Origin: Mesorhizobium sp. B2-4-15
Lineage (GTDB): Bacteria; Pseudomonadota; Alphaproteobacteria; Rhizobiales; Rhizobiaceae
Length of the DNA stretch: 64,000 nucleotides
Direction of reading: 5' to 3'
NCBI RefSeq assembly: GCF_006658505.1
Contig: NZ_VFUZ01000010.1
Span: 1-64,000, forward strand
The notes under the pieces are model-generated. The model was not told the origin of the DNA. It saw nothing but the letters and a program-made list of their open reading frames with translations, and searched no databases. A program made the position numbers and the translations under genes. Positions 1 through 8,324 of this stretch are shown here, in pieces; the first letter of the stretch is position 1; the number at the start of each line of letters is the position of its first letter.

Positions 1-60
1 ACCGACCAGAGCTTCGCAGCCATCATCCTTCTCGCAGCCGCCGTCATCAACTCGCGATGA
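1..60 (+). CDS. 3' end of a gene cut by the window edge, possibly an IS transposase
   Basis: Frame 1 is open from the first base to a TGA at 58-60 and encodes 19 residues with a hydrophobic, Ala/Ile/Leu-rich tail ending in VINSR. The style resembles the C-terminus of IS5-type transposases, where an Ala/Leu-rich helix follows the last catalytic residue, but too little is present to be sure. No catalytic motif lies inside the window. A dispersed palindromic repeat follows at once. Confidence 0.4.
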   Translation, partial: TDQSFAAIILLAAAVINSR

Positions 61-79
61 ATCTCAACAAGCCTTAGAG

Positions 80-176
80 CAATTCCAGGAAAAGTGTGAG
101 CGGTTTCCCGTCCGGAATTGCGTCAAAACAAAGAGATAGAGCATTCCGCCGTTTCCGTGAAACAGCGGAATGCTCT
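80..176. repeat. Dispersed palindromic repeat, CAATTCC family copy 1, with adjoining long hairpin
   Basis: Arms CAATTCC (80-86) and GGAATTG (114-120) flank a core with AGGAAAAGTG and GCGGTTT. A second palindrome follows: AGAGCATTCCGC (138-149) pairs with GCGGAATGCTCT (165-176), and GTTTC/GAAAC inside it extends the stem. Further copies of the first palindrome lie at 749-789, 47454-47492 and 48332-48373. Intergenic, downstream of the truncated gene. Confidence 0.8.
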
Positions 177-315
177 AGCCATGCGGCGCGGCAAGATCAA
201 GTTCACCTGGAGTCAGCAGGTCGGAACAGGCAAGCGGATGCCTGCGGCCCATCCCGTGAAATTAACCATGTTCATCAAGATCTGCCGCCGAAGGCCGTCC
301 GCCCCTTAACAAAGG

Positions 316-330
316 TTAAGAAAGGGTTAA
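316..330. promoter_or_regulatory. Possible CtrA site (TTAA-N7-TTAA)
   Basis: TTAA at 316-319 and TTAA at 327-330 are seven bases apart, matching the spacing of the alphaproteobacterial CtrA box. A third TTAA is at 306-309. The site lies about 65 bp before the exported protein at 393. The motif is short and AT-rich DNA is rare here, so this is suggestive only. Confidence 0.3.
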
Positions 331-392
331 TTTCCGATTCGGACGAAGTCCGGGCCGAGGCCCTAAGGTCACGCCGGTGAAAGGAGGACAAA

Positions 393-746
393 ATGCGTTC
401 GAATTCAGTGCTGGCTTGCCTCGCGGCGATTGCGGCCATGGCCGTCGGCTTCACTGCGCCGGCATGCGCCGGACAGCATCAGGACCGAGTCTACGCCGAT
501 TCCTTCGGCAATCTCGTCATCGACAGTGCCGCCGGCTACAAGCGCATCATCGTAGGCGAGGGCAAACTGGCCAAGCAGCTGTCGGCCTACACCAGCGCCG
601 GCCAGCCGAAGGTGATTTATCAGAACGAAGCCGACGAGATCACGGGCTACAGCGATTGCTACCGCCCGCCGGTGTTCGTGAAGGGCCGCAGCTACATGTA
701 CGGGCTGTCCGACGGCGAGATGCCGCAACTCAGCCCTTGCCGCTAG
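393..746 (+). CDS. Small exported protein of unknown function
   Basis: A 117-residue protein with a clear Sec signal peptide: a short basic N-terminus, a hydrophobic stretch to about residue 24, and a likely cleavage after APACAG. The mature part is about 90 residues, has two Cys (near residues 89 and 116, so a disulfide is possible), and matches no family I recognise. The start is set by a strong AAGGAGG Shine-Dalgarno sequence seven bases upstream. The gene stands alone, flanked by two copies of the CAATTCC repeat and facing the GGDEF genes tail to tail. A possible CtrA box lies upstream. Confidence 0.75.
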   Translation: MRSNSVLACLAAIAAMAVGFTAPACAGQHQDRVYADSFGNLVIDSAAGYKRIIVGEGKLAKQLSAYTSAGQPKVIYQNEADEITGYSDCYRPPVFVKGRSYMYGLSDGEMPQLSPCR

Positions 747-748
747 AC

Positions 749-789
749 CAATTCCAGGAAAAATGCGTAGCGATTTCCGTTAGGAATTG
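749..789. repeat. Dispersed palindromic repeat, CAATTCC family copy 2
   Basis: CAATTCC (749-755) and GGAATTG (783-789) flank an AGGAAAAATGCG core. The copy fills the 45-bp gap between two convergent genes and its right flank runs toward the end of the GGDEF gene at 792. It may act as a bidirectional hairpin terminator, though no U-tract is present. Confidence 0.75.
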
Positions 790-791
790 CG

Positions 792-2000
792 TCAAAATAG
801 AGAGTTGGAGCTGGCTTCGGCCTCGCCTGACAATCGGGCTTCGACGGGCGCGACGCGCACGCAATCACGCCCTGCATTCTTCGCCTGATAGAGCGCCTCG
901 TCCGCGCGCCGCATGAGATCGGCGACATCTTCGCTTGCATGAAGTTCGGCGACCCCGAAGCTCGCCGTGCAGCGACTGTCCGCCGGCAGCCCGTCGATGG
1001 GCAGCGCGCTGAACGCGCTGCGGGTGCCTTCGGCGAACAGCCGGGCGGCGGCAAGGTTGGTCCCCGGAAGGATGATGGCGAACTCCTCGCCGCCGATACG
1101 GCCCGCGACATGGTGGCCGGCGGCGGCCTCGCGCAGCAGGCCGGCGAAGGTCTCGATGACAAGGTCGCCCGAGGCATGGCCGAAACTGTCGTTGATGGCC
1201 TTGAAATGATCGAGATCGGCGATGACCAGGGCGACCGGCACGCCTTGCCGCGTGGCGCCAAGCACCGCCTGCTCCGCCCGGCGCGTGAAGGCGCCGCGAT
1301 TGAGCAGCCGCGAGAGCGTGTCGGTCTCCGACTTCGACGTCACTTCAGCCAGCACGTCGCGAACCAGGATCGCCAGCATCAGCAGCGCCAGCGCAAGGCC
1401 GAAGATGGTACCGAGCGATTGCGACACCAGTGCGTAGTTGCTTTGCAGATAGGCCTGCGGATCAGCACCCCAGCCGCCGAGCGCATGCGCGATGAACGGC
1501 TTGGAGGCAAACTGCATGCCGCTGAGCGCCAGCACGGCCATCAGGATGCGGTCGAGACCGGCCAGCCTCTGCCTTGAGGACCAGACGATGGCGAGCGCGA
1601 CGAATTGCATGACGGCGTAGGGGAGTTGATAGGCCATCATGCGAGCCAGCGACTGGCGCGGCAGGTCCTGCACACAATAGACGACGATGGTGGTGGCGAA
1701 GAGGAAGAACAGCATTGGCGACCATGGCGGCGCCACGCCATATTTGCGGGCCAGTCCGGCATTGAAGGCCATGGTGGCGCCAAGGAACACGGCAAAGGCT
1801 GTGACCACCGGAAACCGCGCATCGGCAAAGGCGGGGATGCTGAATTCGATGGCGAAATAGGCTATGCCCAGGAGATAGCCTGATGCCAGCCAGCGGGCCG
1901 GCACACGGCCGGCATCATGGAACGCGACCGCCATGAAGGCCGCCGCCAGCAGGCCGGCAGCCGACAAATTGATCAACAGGATGAAGTTGGCGCCGCTCAT
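792..2000 (-). CDS. Membrane diguanylate cyclase (GGDEF)
   Basis: A 402-residue protein. About six hydrophobic segments fill residues 5-220 and a GGDEF domain follows from about 235. The active-site loop is GGEEF at about residues 303-307, and the metal-binding DLDHFKAIND motif lies upstream, so it should make cyclic di-GMP from two GTP. No RxxD inhibitory site is visible five residues before GGEEF, so feedback inhibition through that site is unlikely. No EAL domain is present. It is followed upstream by a paralogue of the same design on the same strand (2079-3275), pointing to an old tandem duplication. The N-terminal sensor belongs to no named family I can assign. Confidence 0.9.
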   Translation of the reverse strand: MSGANFILLINLSAAGLLAAAFMAVAFHDAGRVPARWLASGYLLGIAYFAIEFSIPAFADARFPVVTAFAVFLGATMAFNAGLARKYGVAPPWSPMLFFLFATTIVVYCVQDLPRQSLARMMAYQLPYAVMQFVALAIVWSSRQRLAGLDRILMAVLALSGMQFASKPFIAHALGGWGADPQAYLQSNYALVSQSLGTIFGLALALLMLAILVRDVLAEVTSKSETDTLSRLLNRGAFTRRAEQAVLGATRQGVPVALVIADLDHFKAINDSFGHASGDLVIETFAGLLREAAAGHHVAGRIGGEEFAIILPGTNLAAARLFAEGTRSAFSALPIDGLPADSRCTASFGVAELHASEDVADLMRRADEALYQAKNAGRDCVRVAPVEARLSGEAEASSNSLF

Positions 2001-2078
2001 ATCTGTTTCGATCCCCCGGGGCGTCAGCTAACCATGGACGGGCGAAAAAGACGTTAACGTGAGCTGGGATACGCGGTG

Positions 2079-3275
2079 TCAGCCGGACCTGACCGACTCC
2101 GGCATGAACACCGTTTCCGGTCGTTCATAGGAGAGCCGCACGCTGTCACGGCCGGTCTTCTTGGCTTTGTAGAGCGCCTCGTCGGCGCGGCGCATCAACG
2201 GCCCCAAGGCCTCGTCACCGGTGCGGGCCGCGACGCCGAAGCTGGCGGTGACCTTGATGCCGGCGGGCAATCCGTCGATACGGCCGGCCGAGTAGAGCGT
2301 GCGTACGGCTTCCGCCAGCAATCGCGCCGCGGCAAGATCGCTCAAGGGCAAGAGCACCGCGAACTCCTCGCCACCGATACGCCCGGCGACGCCGCGCGCA
2401 CCGGCTGCCGACCGGAGCTTGTCGGCGAAGTCGGCGATTACCCGATCGCCCGCGGCATGCCCGTGCATATCGTTGAGCGCCTTGAAATGGTCGAGGTCGG
2501 CCAGCACCAGCGCCACCGGGAACTTCGCCGCCGCGCAACGGTCCAGCAGCAGGGCCGCGCGCTCCTCGAAACCGCGTCGGTTGAGCAGGCCCGACAGCGG
2601 ATCGGTGTGCGTCTCGGCCTTCAGCGCCTTCATCACGTCGAGTGCCGCGGCGGTGAACAGGCAAAGCGCGATCAGCAGCGACAACAGCGCATGCGACAGC
2701 AGCGCCGTCGTCCAGTAGGACGAATCATAGAACCCGTCATAGGTGGTGAACGGCCCGTGCGCGATGACGACGATAAGGGTGCGCACGAAGAAATTGAGGC
2801 CCGACAGCAGCGACAGCACGAACAGGATTTTCTCTGTCGGGCCGTTGTTGCGAACCGGCCGCAATTCGGCGCCGACCAGAAGACTGATGCCCCCGAGGGC
2901 GAAATTCATCGCCAGGATACGCCAGGTGAGGTCCGGCTCAACGAACAGGAACCAGCAGAACGATGCCAGGCCACCCCCTGCCAGCATGCCGATACCCAGA
3001 TAGGGCACCTTGCGGCCGTAGCGGGCGACGATGGCGCCCGACAGGCAACAGCCGGCGATGGTGAAGCAGATGTTGGACACCAGCTTGGTCAGCGCCATGC
3101 CAATGGGCAAGGTGAAATACTGGAACAGAAAGCCGGGTGCCGAAACACAGTAGCTGAACGCCAGCACGGCAAGATAAGGACGGTGGCGCTGATAGGTCCA
3201 TAGCACGAGGAAGGCCGCGCCGAGGGCCAGCGCGATCGTCGGATTGAGCAGCGCTATCAGCAGGCCGGTGTCCAA
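2079..3275 (-). CDS. Membrane diguanylate cyclase (GGDEF), paralogue of the neighbour
   Basis: A 398-residue protein with the same layout as the downstream gene: membrane segments over roughly residues 1-215, then a GGDEF domain with DLDHFKALND and GGEEF at about 301-305. It lacks an RxxD I-site. The best start is a TTG at 3275, since no ATG lies near the first hydrophobic segment; a GGGGAAG sequence lies about 11 bases before it. The two genes are 78 bp apart and may be co-transcribed or have separate promoters, since the gap holds TTAAC-type elements. Expected product is cyclic di-GMP, controlling motility and surface polysaccharide. Confidence 0.88.
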   Translation of the reverse strand: MDTGLLIALLNPTIALALGAAFLVLWTYQRHRPYLAVLAFSYCVSAPGFLFQYFTLPIGMALTKLVSNICFTIAGCCLSGAIVARYGRKVPYLGIGMLAGGGLASFCWFLFVEPDLTWRILAMNFALGGISLLVGAELRPVRNNGPTEKILFVLSLLSGLNFFVRTLIVVIAHGPFTTYDGFYDSSYWTTALLSHALLSLLIALCLFTAAALDVMKALKAETHTDPLSGLLNRRGFEERAALLLDRCAAAKFPVALVLADLDHFKALNDMHGHAAGDRVIADFADKLRSAAGARGVAGRIGGEEFAVLLPLSDLAAARLLAEAVRTLYSAGRIDGLPAGIKVTASFGVAARTGDEALGPLMRRADEALYKAKKTGRDSVRLSYERPETVFMPESVRSG

Positions 3276-3424
3276 AGGACGGTGACTTCCCCTTGCTTGA
3301 CGTCGGGGAAGAGCTTAGAGGGCAAGCGCAAACAAGCGGTTAAACTTGGGGTGTCGCCACGATGTGTTGGGGGGGAACCCGGCGCTCTCGGCGGCGTTCA
3401 TGCATTCACCATCAGGAGCAGATC

Positions 3425-3742
3425 ATGGCCGACACGATCACATTGACCGACCACGATGCAATCCGTTCATGGACTGCCGGGCGCGCCGGCTTTCCGGCAA
3501 TCGTCGACATATCGCCCGAGGCGGGAACGCAGCCGATGTTGAGGCTGGTCTTTGGCCAGCACGCCTATCAGGATCAAGACCAACCGGAACGGCCGGTCAA
3601 TGCCGGTGGCTATGAGCTCGTCGAGTGGGACGAGTGGTTCAAGATCTTTGAGGAGCAGCAACTGGCGCTTGTCGTCGCGGCCGACGAACCTGGGCACCGG
3701 GAGGAATTCCACGAACTCATCCGGCGCGACGGGAAGGCTTGA
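3425..3742 (+). CDS. Small acidic cytoplasmic protein of unknown function
   Basis: A 105-residue soluble protein, rich in acidic residues and Trp (EWDEWFKIFEE), with no signal peptide or membrane segment. I do not recognise a named family. ATG at 3425 is chosen over upstream in-frame codons because AGGAG lies six bases before it and the upstream translation is low in plausible sequence. The gene ends 36 bp from the end of leuC on the opposite strand, with a GC-rich palindrome between them. Confidence 0.7.
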   Translation: MADTITLTDHDAIRSWTAGRAGFPAIVDISPEAGTQPMLRLVFGQHAYQDQDQPERPVNAGGYELVEWDEWFKIFEEQQLALVVAADEPGHREEFHELIRRDGKA

Positions 3743-3774
3743 CCCGGGCCGCGCGGCCCGGGCTCCGCCCGGGC
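3743..3774. terminator. GC-rich palindrome between convergent genes
   Basis: Bases 3743-3762 form a perfect 20-bp palindrome built on CCCGGGCCGC, followed by another GCCCGGG repeat to 3774. It sits in the 36-bp gap between two convergent genes. It lacks a U-tract in either direction, so it is a hairpin that may stop or protect both transcripts rather than a canonical terminator. Confidence 0.4.
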
Positions 3775-3778
3775 TGGA

Positions 3779-5188
3779 TTATTTCCAGTCGCGGATGTCT
3801 ACGAAGTGGCCGGCGATCGCCGCCGCCGCCGCCATGGCCGGCGAGACCAGATGGGTGCGGCCCTTGAAGCCCTGCCGGCCCTCGAAATTGCGGTTCGAGG
3901 TCGAGGCGCAGCGCTCATGTGGCTTCAGTCGGTCGTCGTTCATGGCAAGACACATCGAGCAGCCCGGCTCGCGCCAGTCGAAACCGGCGGCGAGAAAGAT
4001 CTTGTCGAGACCCTCGGCTTCCGCCTGTTCCTTGACCAGACCGGAGCCCGGCACGATCATGGCGTTGACACGCGGATTGACTTTTCTGCCCTCGACCACC
4101 TTGGCGGCGGCGCGCAGGTCCTCGATACGGCCATTGGTGCAGGAGCCGATGAAGACGCGATCGAGTTCGATGTCGGTGATCCTGGTTCCCGGCGTCAGCC
4201 CCATATAGTCGAGCGCGCGGATCTTCGAGGTGCGCTTGTTCTCGTCGGTGATCTCCTCCGGATTTGGCACCACGCCCTGCACCGATACGACGTCTTCCGG
4301 CGAGGAGCCCCAGGAGACGATCGGCGGCAGTTTCGCAGCGTCGAGCACGATCACCTTGTCGAAATGCGCGCCTTCGTCGGACTGCAGCGTCTTCCAGTAT
4401 TCGAGCGCCGCGTCCCACGCCGCGCCCTTCGGCGCACGCGGCTTGTCCTTGACATAGGCGAAGGTCGTCTCGTCGGGGGCGATCAGGCCGGCGCGGGCAC
4501 CGCCCTCGATCGACATGTTGCAGATGGTCATGCGGCCTTCCATCGACAGCGAGCGGATCGCCTCGCCGGCATATTCGATGACATAGCCGGTGCCCCCGGC
4601 GGTGCCGATCTCGCCGATGATTGCAAGGATGATGTCCTTGGCGGTTACGCCTTCCGGCAACTGGCCGTCGACGCGCACCAGCATGTTCTTGGCCTTGCGC
4701 TGGATCAGCGTCTGCGTCGCCAGCACATGCTCGACCTCTGACGTGCCGATACCGTGCGCCAGCGCGCCGAAAGCGCCGTGCGTCGAGGTGTGGCTGTCGC
4801 CGCAGACGATGGTCATGCCGGGCAAGGTAAAACCCTGCTCCGGGCCGATAATGTGGACGATGCCCTGGCGGATATCGTTCTCGGAATAATATTCGACGCC
4901 GAAATCCTTGGCGTTCTTGGCCAACGCCTCGACCTGGATCCGGCTTTCCTCGTTCTTGATGCCGAACTTGCGCTCGGGCGAGGTCGAGACATTGTGGTCG
5001 ACCACGGCCAGCGTCTTTTCCGGATGCCGGACTTTCCTGCCGCTCATGCGCAGGCCCTCGAAGGCCTGCGGGCTGGTGACTTCGTGGACGAGGTGGCGGT
5101 CGATGTAGAGCAGGCAGGTGCCGTCGTCCTGGCGGTCGACGACATGGTCGTCGAAAATCTTGTCGTAGAGGGTGCGCGGTGCGCTCAT
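3779..5188 (-). CDS. leuC: 3-isopropylmalate dehydratase large subunit
   Basis: A 469-residue LeuC of normal length. With the small subunit LeuD it interconverts 2- and 3-isopropylmalate in leucine synthesis. The three Cys that hold the 4Fe-4S cluster are visible: one in GSCTNGR (about residue 350) and two in GCSMC (about 410 and 413). The substrate loop [13 protein letters not shown] is also present. leuD is not in the window, as is common in Rhizobiales where leuC and leuD are separated. It is a single-gene unit with its own promoter region, and the downstream neighbour converges on it. Confidence 0.97.
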   Translation of the reverse strand: MSAPRTLYDKIFDDHVVDRQDDGTCLLYIDRHLVHEVTSPQAFEGLRMSGRKVRHPEKTLAVVDHNVSTSPERKFGIKNEESRIQVEALAKNAKDFGVEYYSENDIRQGIVHIIGPEQGFTLPGMTIVCGDSHTSTHGAFGALAHGIGTSEVEHVLATQTLIQRKAKNMLVRVDGQLPEGVTAKDIILAIIGEIGTAGGTGYVIEYAGEAIRSLSMEGRMTICNMSIEGGARAGLIAPDETTFAYVKDKPRAPKGAAWDAALEYWKTLQSDEGAHFDKVIVLDAAKLPPIVSWGSSPEDVVSVQGVVPNPEEITDENKRTSKIRALDYMGLTPGTRITDIELDRVFIGSCTNGRIEDLRAAAKVVEGRKVNPRVNAMIVPGSGLVKEQAEAEGLDKIFLAAGFDWREPGCSMCLAMNDDRLKPHERCASTSNRNFEGRQGFKGRTHLVSPAMAAAAAIAGHFVDIRDWK

Positions 5189-5480
5189 GTGCGTAAATCC
5201 GTCGATATGAGAATGAGGAAAGGAGCAGATGCCGCAAGCCTGCGGCCGAGCGTCGGGGATCAGCGAAGTCGGCTGGTCAGGGCGCCGGACACGCGCGCGG
5301 AAAATCGCGACGGCAGGCGTTTTCTGTCCTGCAGCACGAAACCCTTATAGGCTGGATCGCCAAAAAGCTCTTCCATGGCGGGGTAAATAGCAATGTTTTG
5401 CCTTTTCGGCAATTGGTTGATCCGATGACTCAGGCAACCGCTCAGGTTTTGAATTATCCCTCAACCCATCCAGACGTTGG
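5189..5480. other. Intergenic region upstream of leuC
   Basis: About 290 bp between the leuC start and a dispersed repeat. It must hold the leuC promoter, but I see no convincing box, leader peptide or riboswitch. Open frames here look like chance readings. Confidence 0.5.
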
Positions 5481-5662
5481 CGCCGCCCCTCACCTGCCTG
5501 CCGGCATCCTCTTCCCGTATAGGGACGGGGAGAGGGGCGCTGTCGTCACCGATTTCGCCAATCGTCAGGGTTACAGGAGGGGCGCCGGCGTTGCGGCCAG
5601 CCCCTTCTCCCCGTCTCTATACGGGGAGAAATGCCCGGCAGGGCGATGAGGGGCAGCGCGAC
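5481..5662. repeat. Dispersed CTCCCCGTA family repeat, copy 1
   Basis: An element of about 180 bp with outer arms CGCCCCTCA and TGAGGGGC and inner arms TTCCCGTATAGGGACGGGGAG and CTCCCCGTCTCTATACGGGG-type stems. Its middle reads ATTTCGCCAATCGTCAGGGTT. Copies lie at 15241-15412 (inverted) and, translated, at 35308-35477 within ftsY; a related form is at 42431-42591. It fills the gap between leuC and the methyltransferase gene. Confidence 0.85.
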
Positions 5663-5679
5663 TCCGCGAATTTGAGACC

Positions 5680-6315
5680 CTACAGAACTTCGAACACAAA
5701 CGTCTTCACCAGCGCATCAGGCTCGGCGATGGCATAGCAGCGGAACCACGGGCTTTGCTCGACCAGGCGCCATTTCCTTGCCTGTGTGAGTTCGTCGAAC
5801 ACGGCTTGGAAACCGCCGCTTTCAAAAACCTGGTCGCGCACGGTGAAGATGGCGTGGCCGCCTTTCTCCGTGATGCGCACCAGCTCGTGCAGGCCCGACG
5901 CCGGCGCGTGGCTGATGGTGAAGACACCGGTCGAGAAAAAGGCGCGGAAATGGCCATCCGGCCACGGCAGAGGGCCGCCCAGCATCGCCTTTTTCAGCTC
6001 GCTATAGGCATTGCGGCTGCCGGCGATCTTGAGCATGTCGTCCGACAGGTCGAGCCCGGCAATATCGCCGTAACCCAGCGCCTTGAGCGACGGCCCCGAC
6101 AGGCCGGTGCCGCAGCCGGCGTCGAGCAGCGGCCCTTCGCCCGCCGGCACGTGGCGCGCCACCCAGGCGCTGATGAGGAAAGGGAGCAGATAACCGAGTG
6201 ATGCGGTCTCGCTGTCATAGGTCGCGGCCCATGCGGCATAGGCATGCGCCAGCGTTTCCGGCGTGTCGGCTCCATAGACGGAATCCAGCGCCGCATTGGC
6301 CTTGTCGACGATCAT
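5680..6315 (-). CDS. Class I SAM-dependent methyltransferase
   Basis: A 211-residue methyltransferase with the SAM-binding glycine loop LDAGCGTGLSG and later strand motifs GLDLSDDML and TGVFT. It resembles the WBSCR27-like small-molecule methyltransferases, with YAAWAATYD near the N-terminus; the substrate is unknown. The start is chosen at 6315 because GGGGAG lies upstream with 11-base spacing. A longer reading from ATG 6381 adds 22 residues, but its first 15 codons are exactly a dispersed repeat and it has no ribosome site. Monocistronic; the next gene upstream is an ABC permease 100 bp away. Confidence 0.85.
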   Translation of the reverse strand: MIVDKANAALDSVYGADTPETLAHAYAAWAATYDSETASLGYLLPFLISAWVARHVPAGEGPLLDAGCGTGLSGPSLKALGYGDIAGLDLSDDMLKIAGSRNAYSELKKAMLGGPLPWPDGHFRAFFSTGVFTISHAPASGLHELVRITEKGGHAIFTVRDQVFESGGFQAVFDELTQARKWRLVEQSPWFRCYAIAEPDALVKTFVFEVL

Positions 6316-6337
6316 CGGTCGTGAGTCTCCCCGCTCA

Positions 6338-6386
6338 TGCATGCCGCCCAGAAGTGCGTCGAGGTTTTGGGACAACGACATGCATA
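6338..6386. repeat. Dispersed GCATGTCG family repeat forming the possible N-terminus of the methyltransferase
   Basis: Read on the minus strand, the element runs from GCATGTCGTTGTCCCAAAAC through ACGCACTTCTGGGCGGCATGC. It matches the tandem copies at 55245-55338 and a partial copy at 30181-30216. Translated from ATG 6381 it reads MSLSQNLDALLGGMH, and the 55294 copy reads MSFSQNRNALLGDMQ in the same frame, so the similarity is that of a repeat and not of a protein family. Confidence 0.75.
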
Positions 6387-6416
6387 AGGCAAGATAACCC
6401 CGCCTTCGCTCAAAAA

Positions 6417-7229
6417 CTATTCCTCGTGCTGGCGGCGCAAGCGCCGCTCCAGCGCCCTGAGCGACAGCGACAGGCCGACGGTCAGGATGAGATAGATATA
6501 GGCAACGATCGAATAGGTCTCGAAGAAGCGGAAGGAGCCAGCGGCATAGACCTTGCCCATCTGGGTGATGTCGGCGACGCCGAGCACCGAGACCAGCGAG
6601 GAATCCTTGACCAGGGCGACGAAGTCGTTACCCAGCGGCGGCAGGATGGTGCGGATCGCCTGCGGAAAAACGATGAGCCGGAAGCGTTGCGAGCGGCTCA
6701 GGCCAAGCGCTTTGGCCGCTTCGATCTGGCCTTTCGCGACGGCCTGGATGCCGGCCCGGAAAACCTCCGAAATGAAGGCCGAATAGCCGATTGTCAGCGC
6801 CATGATGGCGCGCCACAAGAGCGAGACATCCCGCACCAGAAGCTCGCCGAGCAGACCGGCGCTCTGCAGCGGCGCGGTAAGCGTGTTCCAGGCCGCGACA
6901 AAGGCCGGCGCGCCGGCGAAGGCGATCCAGAACAGCAGCACCAGGATCGGCACGCCACGGATGATCTCGACATAGAAGCGGGCGATCTGCCGCAACCAGG
7001 GCGAACCCGACAGGCCCATCAGCGCAATGCCGAGGCCGATGATCGAGGCCAGCGCAAAGGCGACCACCGTGACGAAGACGGTAATGCCGATGCCCTTGGC
7101 GACGGTGGCGAAGACCTGGGCATAGAGATCGCTGGCGGCGATGAACAACGCCGCCGCCAGTGCGAGGACGGCGGCAACGGCGAGCCACCACGGGAATTCG
7201 GATTTGGAGGAAGACGGTCCGGCAGGCAT
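6417..7229 (-). CDS. Polar amino-acid ABC transporter permease (HisM/GlnP type)
   Basis: A 270-residue inner-membrane permease with about five to six hydrophobic segments. The EAA loop that docks the ATPase is clear: EAAKALGLSRSQRFRLIVFP, followed by QAIRTILPPLGNDFV. The last segment ends in an Arg-rich cytoplasmic tail. It lies 114 bp downstream of a family-3 substrate-binding protein on the same strand, so the two should form one importer. The ATP-binding subunit and a second permease are not adjacent, so the permease may work as a homodimer with an ATPase encoded elsewhere. The substrate cannot be told from sequence. Confidence 0.93.
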   Translation of the reverse strand: MPAGPSSSKSEFPWWLAVAAVLALAAALFIAASDLYAQVFATVAKGIGITVFVTVVAFALASIIGLGIALMGLSGSPWLRQIARFYVEIIRGVPILVLLFWIAFAGAPAFVAAWNTLTAPLQSAGLLGELLVRDVSLLWRAIMALTIGYSAFISEVFRAGIQAVAKGQIEAAKALGLSRSQRFRLIVFPQAIRTILPPLGNDFVALVKDSSLVSVLGVADITQMGKVYAAGSFRFFETYSIVAYIYLILTVGLSLSLRALERRLRRQHEE

Positions 7230-7343
7230 CAGGCAGCGCCAGCGGGATGGTTGCGAAGGTCGCGTTCCGGGGTGGGAAGAAACTCCGTCCGTCGGAAAGT
7301 CAGCACATGGTCCTCACGCAGTGGAGCGCTCGCCAAGACGAGC

Positions 7344-8141
7344 TCACTGCCCCATCTTGTAATCAAGGAACCACTTCTTGTTGAGGGTGTCGAAAGTGCC
7401 GTCCGCCTTGAGAGAGGCAATCGCCGCGTTGACCGGCTTCACCAGATCCGAGCCTTTCGGGAAGATGAAGCCGAAATCCTCGCTGCCGAGCGGACCGCCG
7501 ATCAGCTTCAGCTTGCCCTCCGAGGCATCGACATAGCCTTTGCCGGCGGTGCCGTCGGTGAGCACCACATCGACGTCGCCCGACTTCAATGCCTGCACGG
7601 TGGCTCCGAAGGTCTCGAACAGTTTGATGCGCGGGTTCTGCTCATTGCCGTCGAGCACGCTGTAGACGGCGGTGTAGAAAGGCGTCGTGCCCGGCTGCGC
7701 GCCGATCAGCCCGTCCTTGAAGGCGCCGAATGTCTTGGCGTCGGTGAAGCGGCTTTCGTCGCCGCGCACCAGCATGAACTGCTCCGAGCGCATATAGGGG
7801 TCGGAGAAATCGACCTTCTCCTTGCGGTCGTCCTTGATGGTGATGCCGGTCATGCCGATATTGTACTGGTTGTCGGAAACCGCCTGGATCATCGCGTCCC
7901 ACGAGGTGTTCTGGTACTCGACCTTGAAATTCAGCCGCTTGGCGATCTCGTTCATCGCGTCATATTCCCAGCCGATCTGCTTTCCCGTCTTGGCGTCGAT
8001 GAATTGCAGCGGCGGGTAGGCGTTTTCGGTCACCACCACCACCTTCTTGCCGCCAAGATCCGGCAGCCCCTGGGCAAAAGCGGCGACGGGCGCCAGGACG
8101 AGGGCAAGCAGCCCGGCCAGCAGCAGTTTCGACTTGGTCAT
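7344..8141 (-). CDS. Periplasmic amino-acid-binding protein of an ABC transporter
   Basis: A 265-residue family-3 solute-binding protein. A Sec signal peptide covers residues 1-24 (AFAQG cleavage region). The mature protein has the usual two-lobe motifs: YPPLQF and GWEYDAMNEIAKRL near the start, the NQYNIGMTGITI strand, and DVVLTDGTAGKGYV later. It delivers a polar amino acid or related ligand to the permease encoded just downstream. A hairpin with a U-rich tail stands between this gene and ohrR. Confidence 0.93.
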   Translation of the reverse strand: MTKSKLLLAGLLALVLAPVAAFAQGLPDLGGKKVVVVTENAYPPLQFIDAKTGKQIGWEYDAMNEIAKRLNFKVEYQNTSWDAMIQAVSDNQYNIGMTGITIKDDRKEKVDFSDPYMRSEQFMLVRGDESRFTDAKTFGAFKDGLIGAQPGTTPFYTAVYSVLDGNEQNPRIKLFETFGATVQALKSGDVDVVLTDGTAGKGYVDASEGKLKLIGGPLGSEDFGFIFPKGSDLVKPVNAAIASLKADGTFDTLNKKWFLDYKMGQ

Positions 8142-8153
8142 GACACACCCCCG

Positions 8154-8184
8154 GAAATTAAAAGCGCCCGGACGTCGGCCGGGC
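8154..8184 (-). terminator. Rho-independent terminator after ohr-ohrR
   Basis: On the minus strand, GCCCGG and CCGGGC (8166-8184) form a stem with a seven-base loop, followed by a run rich in T (8154-8163). It lies 140 bp past the ohrR stop and just before the binding-protein gene, so it should separate the two transcripts. Confidence 0.6.
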
Positions 8185-8324
8185 CTGCAGGAAATCCGGC
8201 GCCGACTTTAGCTTTCCGCAAGCGCCATGCAAGACGGTCCGCTGCGTCAGCTCACGCGAAAACGGATTTGGATGCCATCAACGCGGAAATTCGGGGACAG
8301 CCCGTACCCAGTGATGGCGTGAGT

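Noticed and set aside
96-380. Short frames over 96-380
   Set aside because: They translate the palindromic repeat and its flank; no ribosome site.
5189-5480. Leucine leader peptide or attenuator before leuC
   Set aside because: No short frame with a Leu run and no terminator-like hairpin was found.
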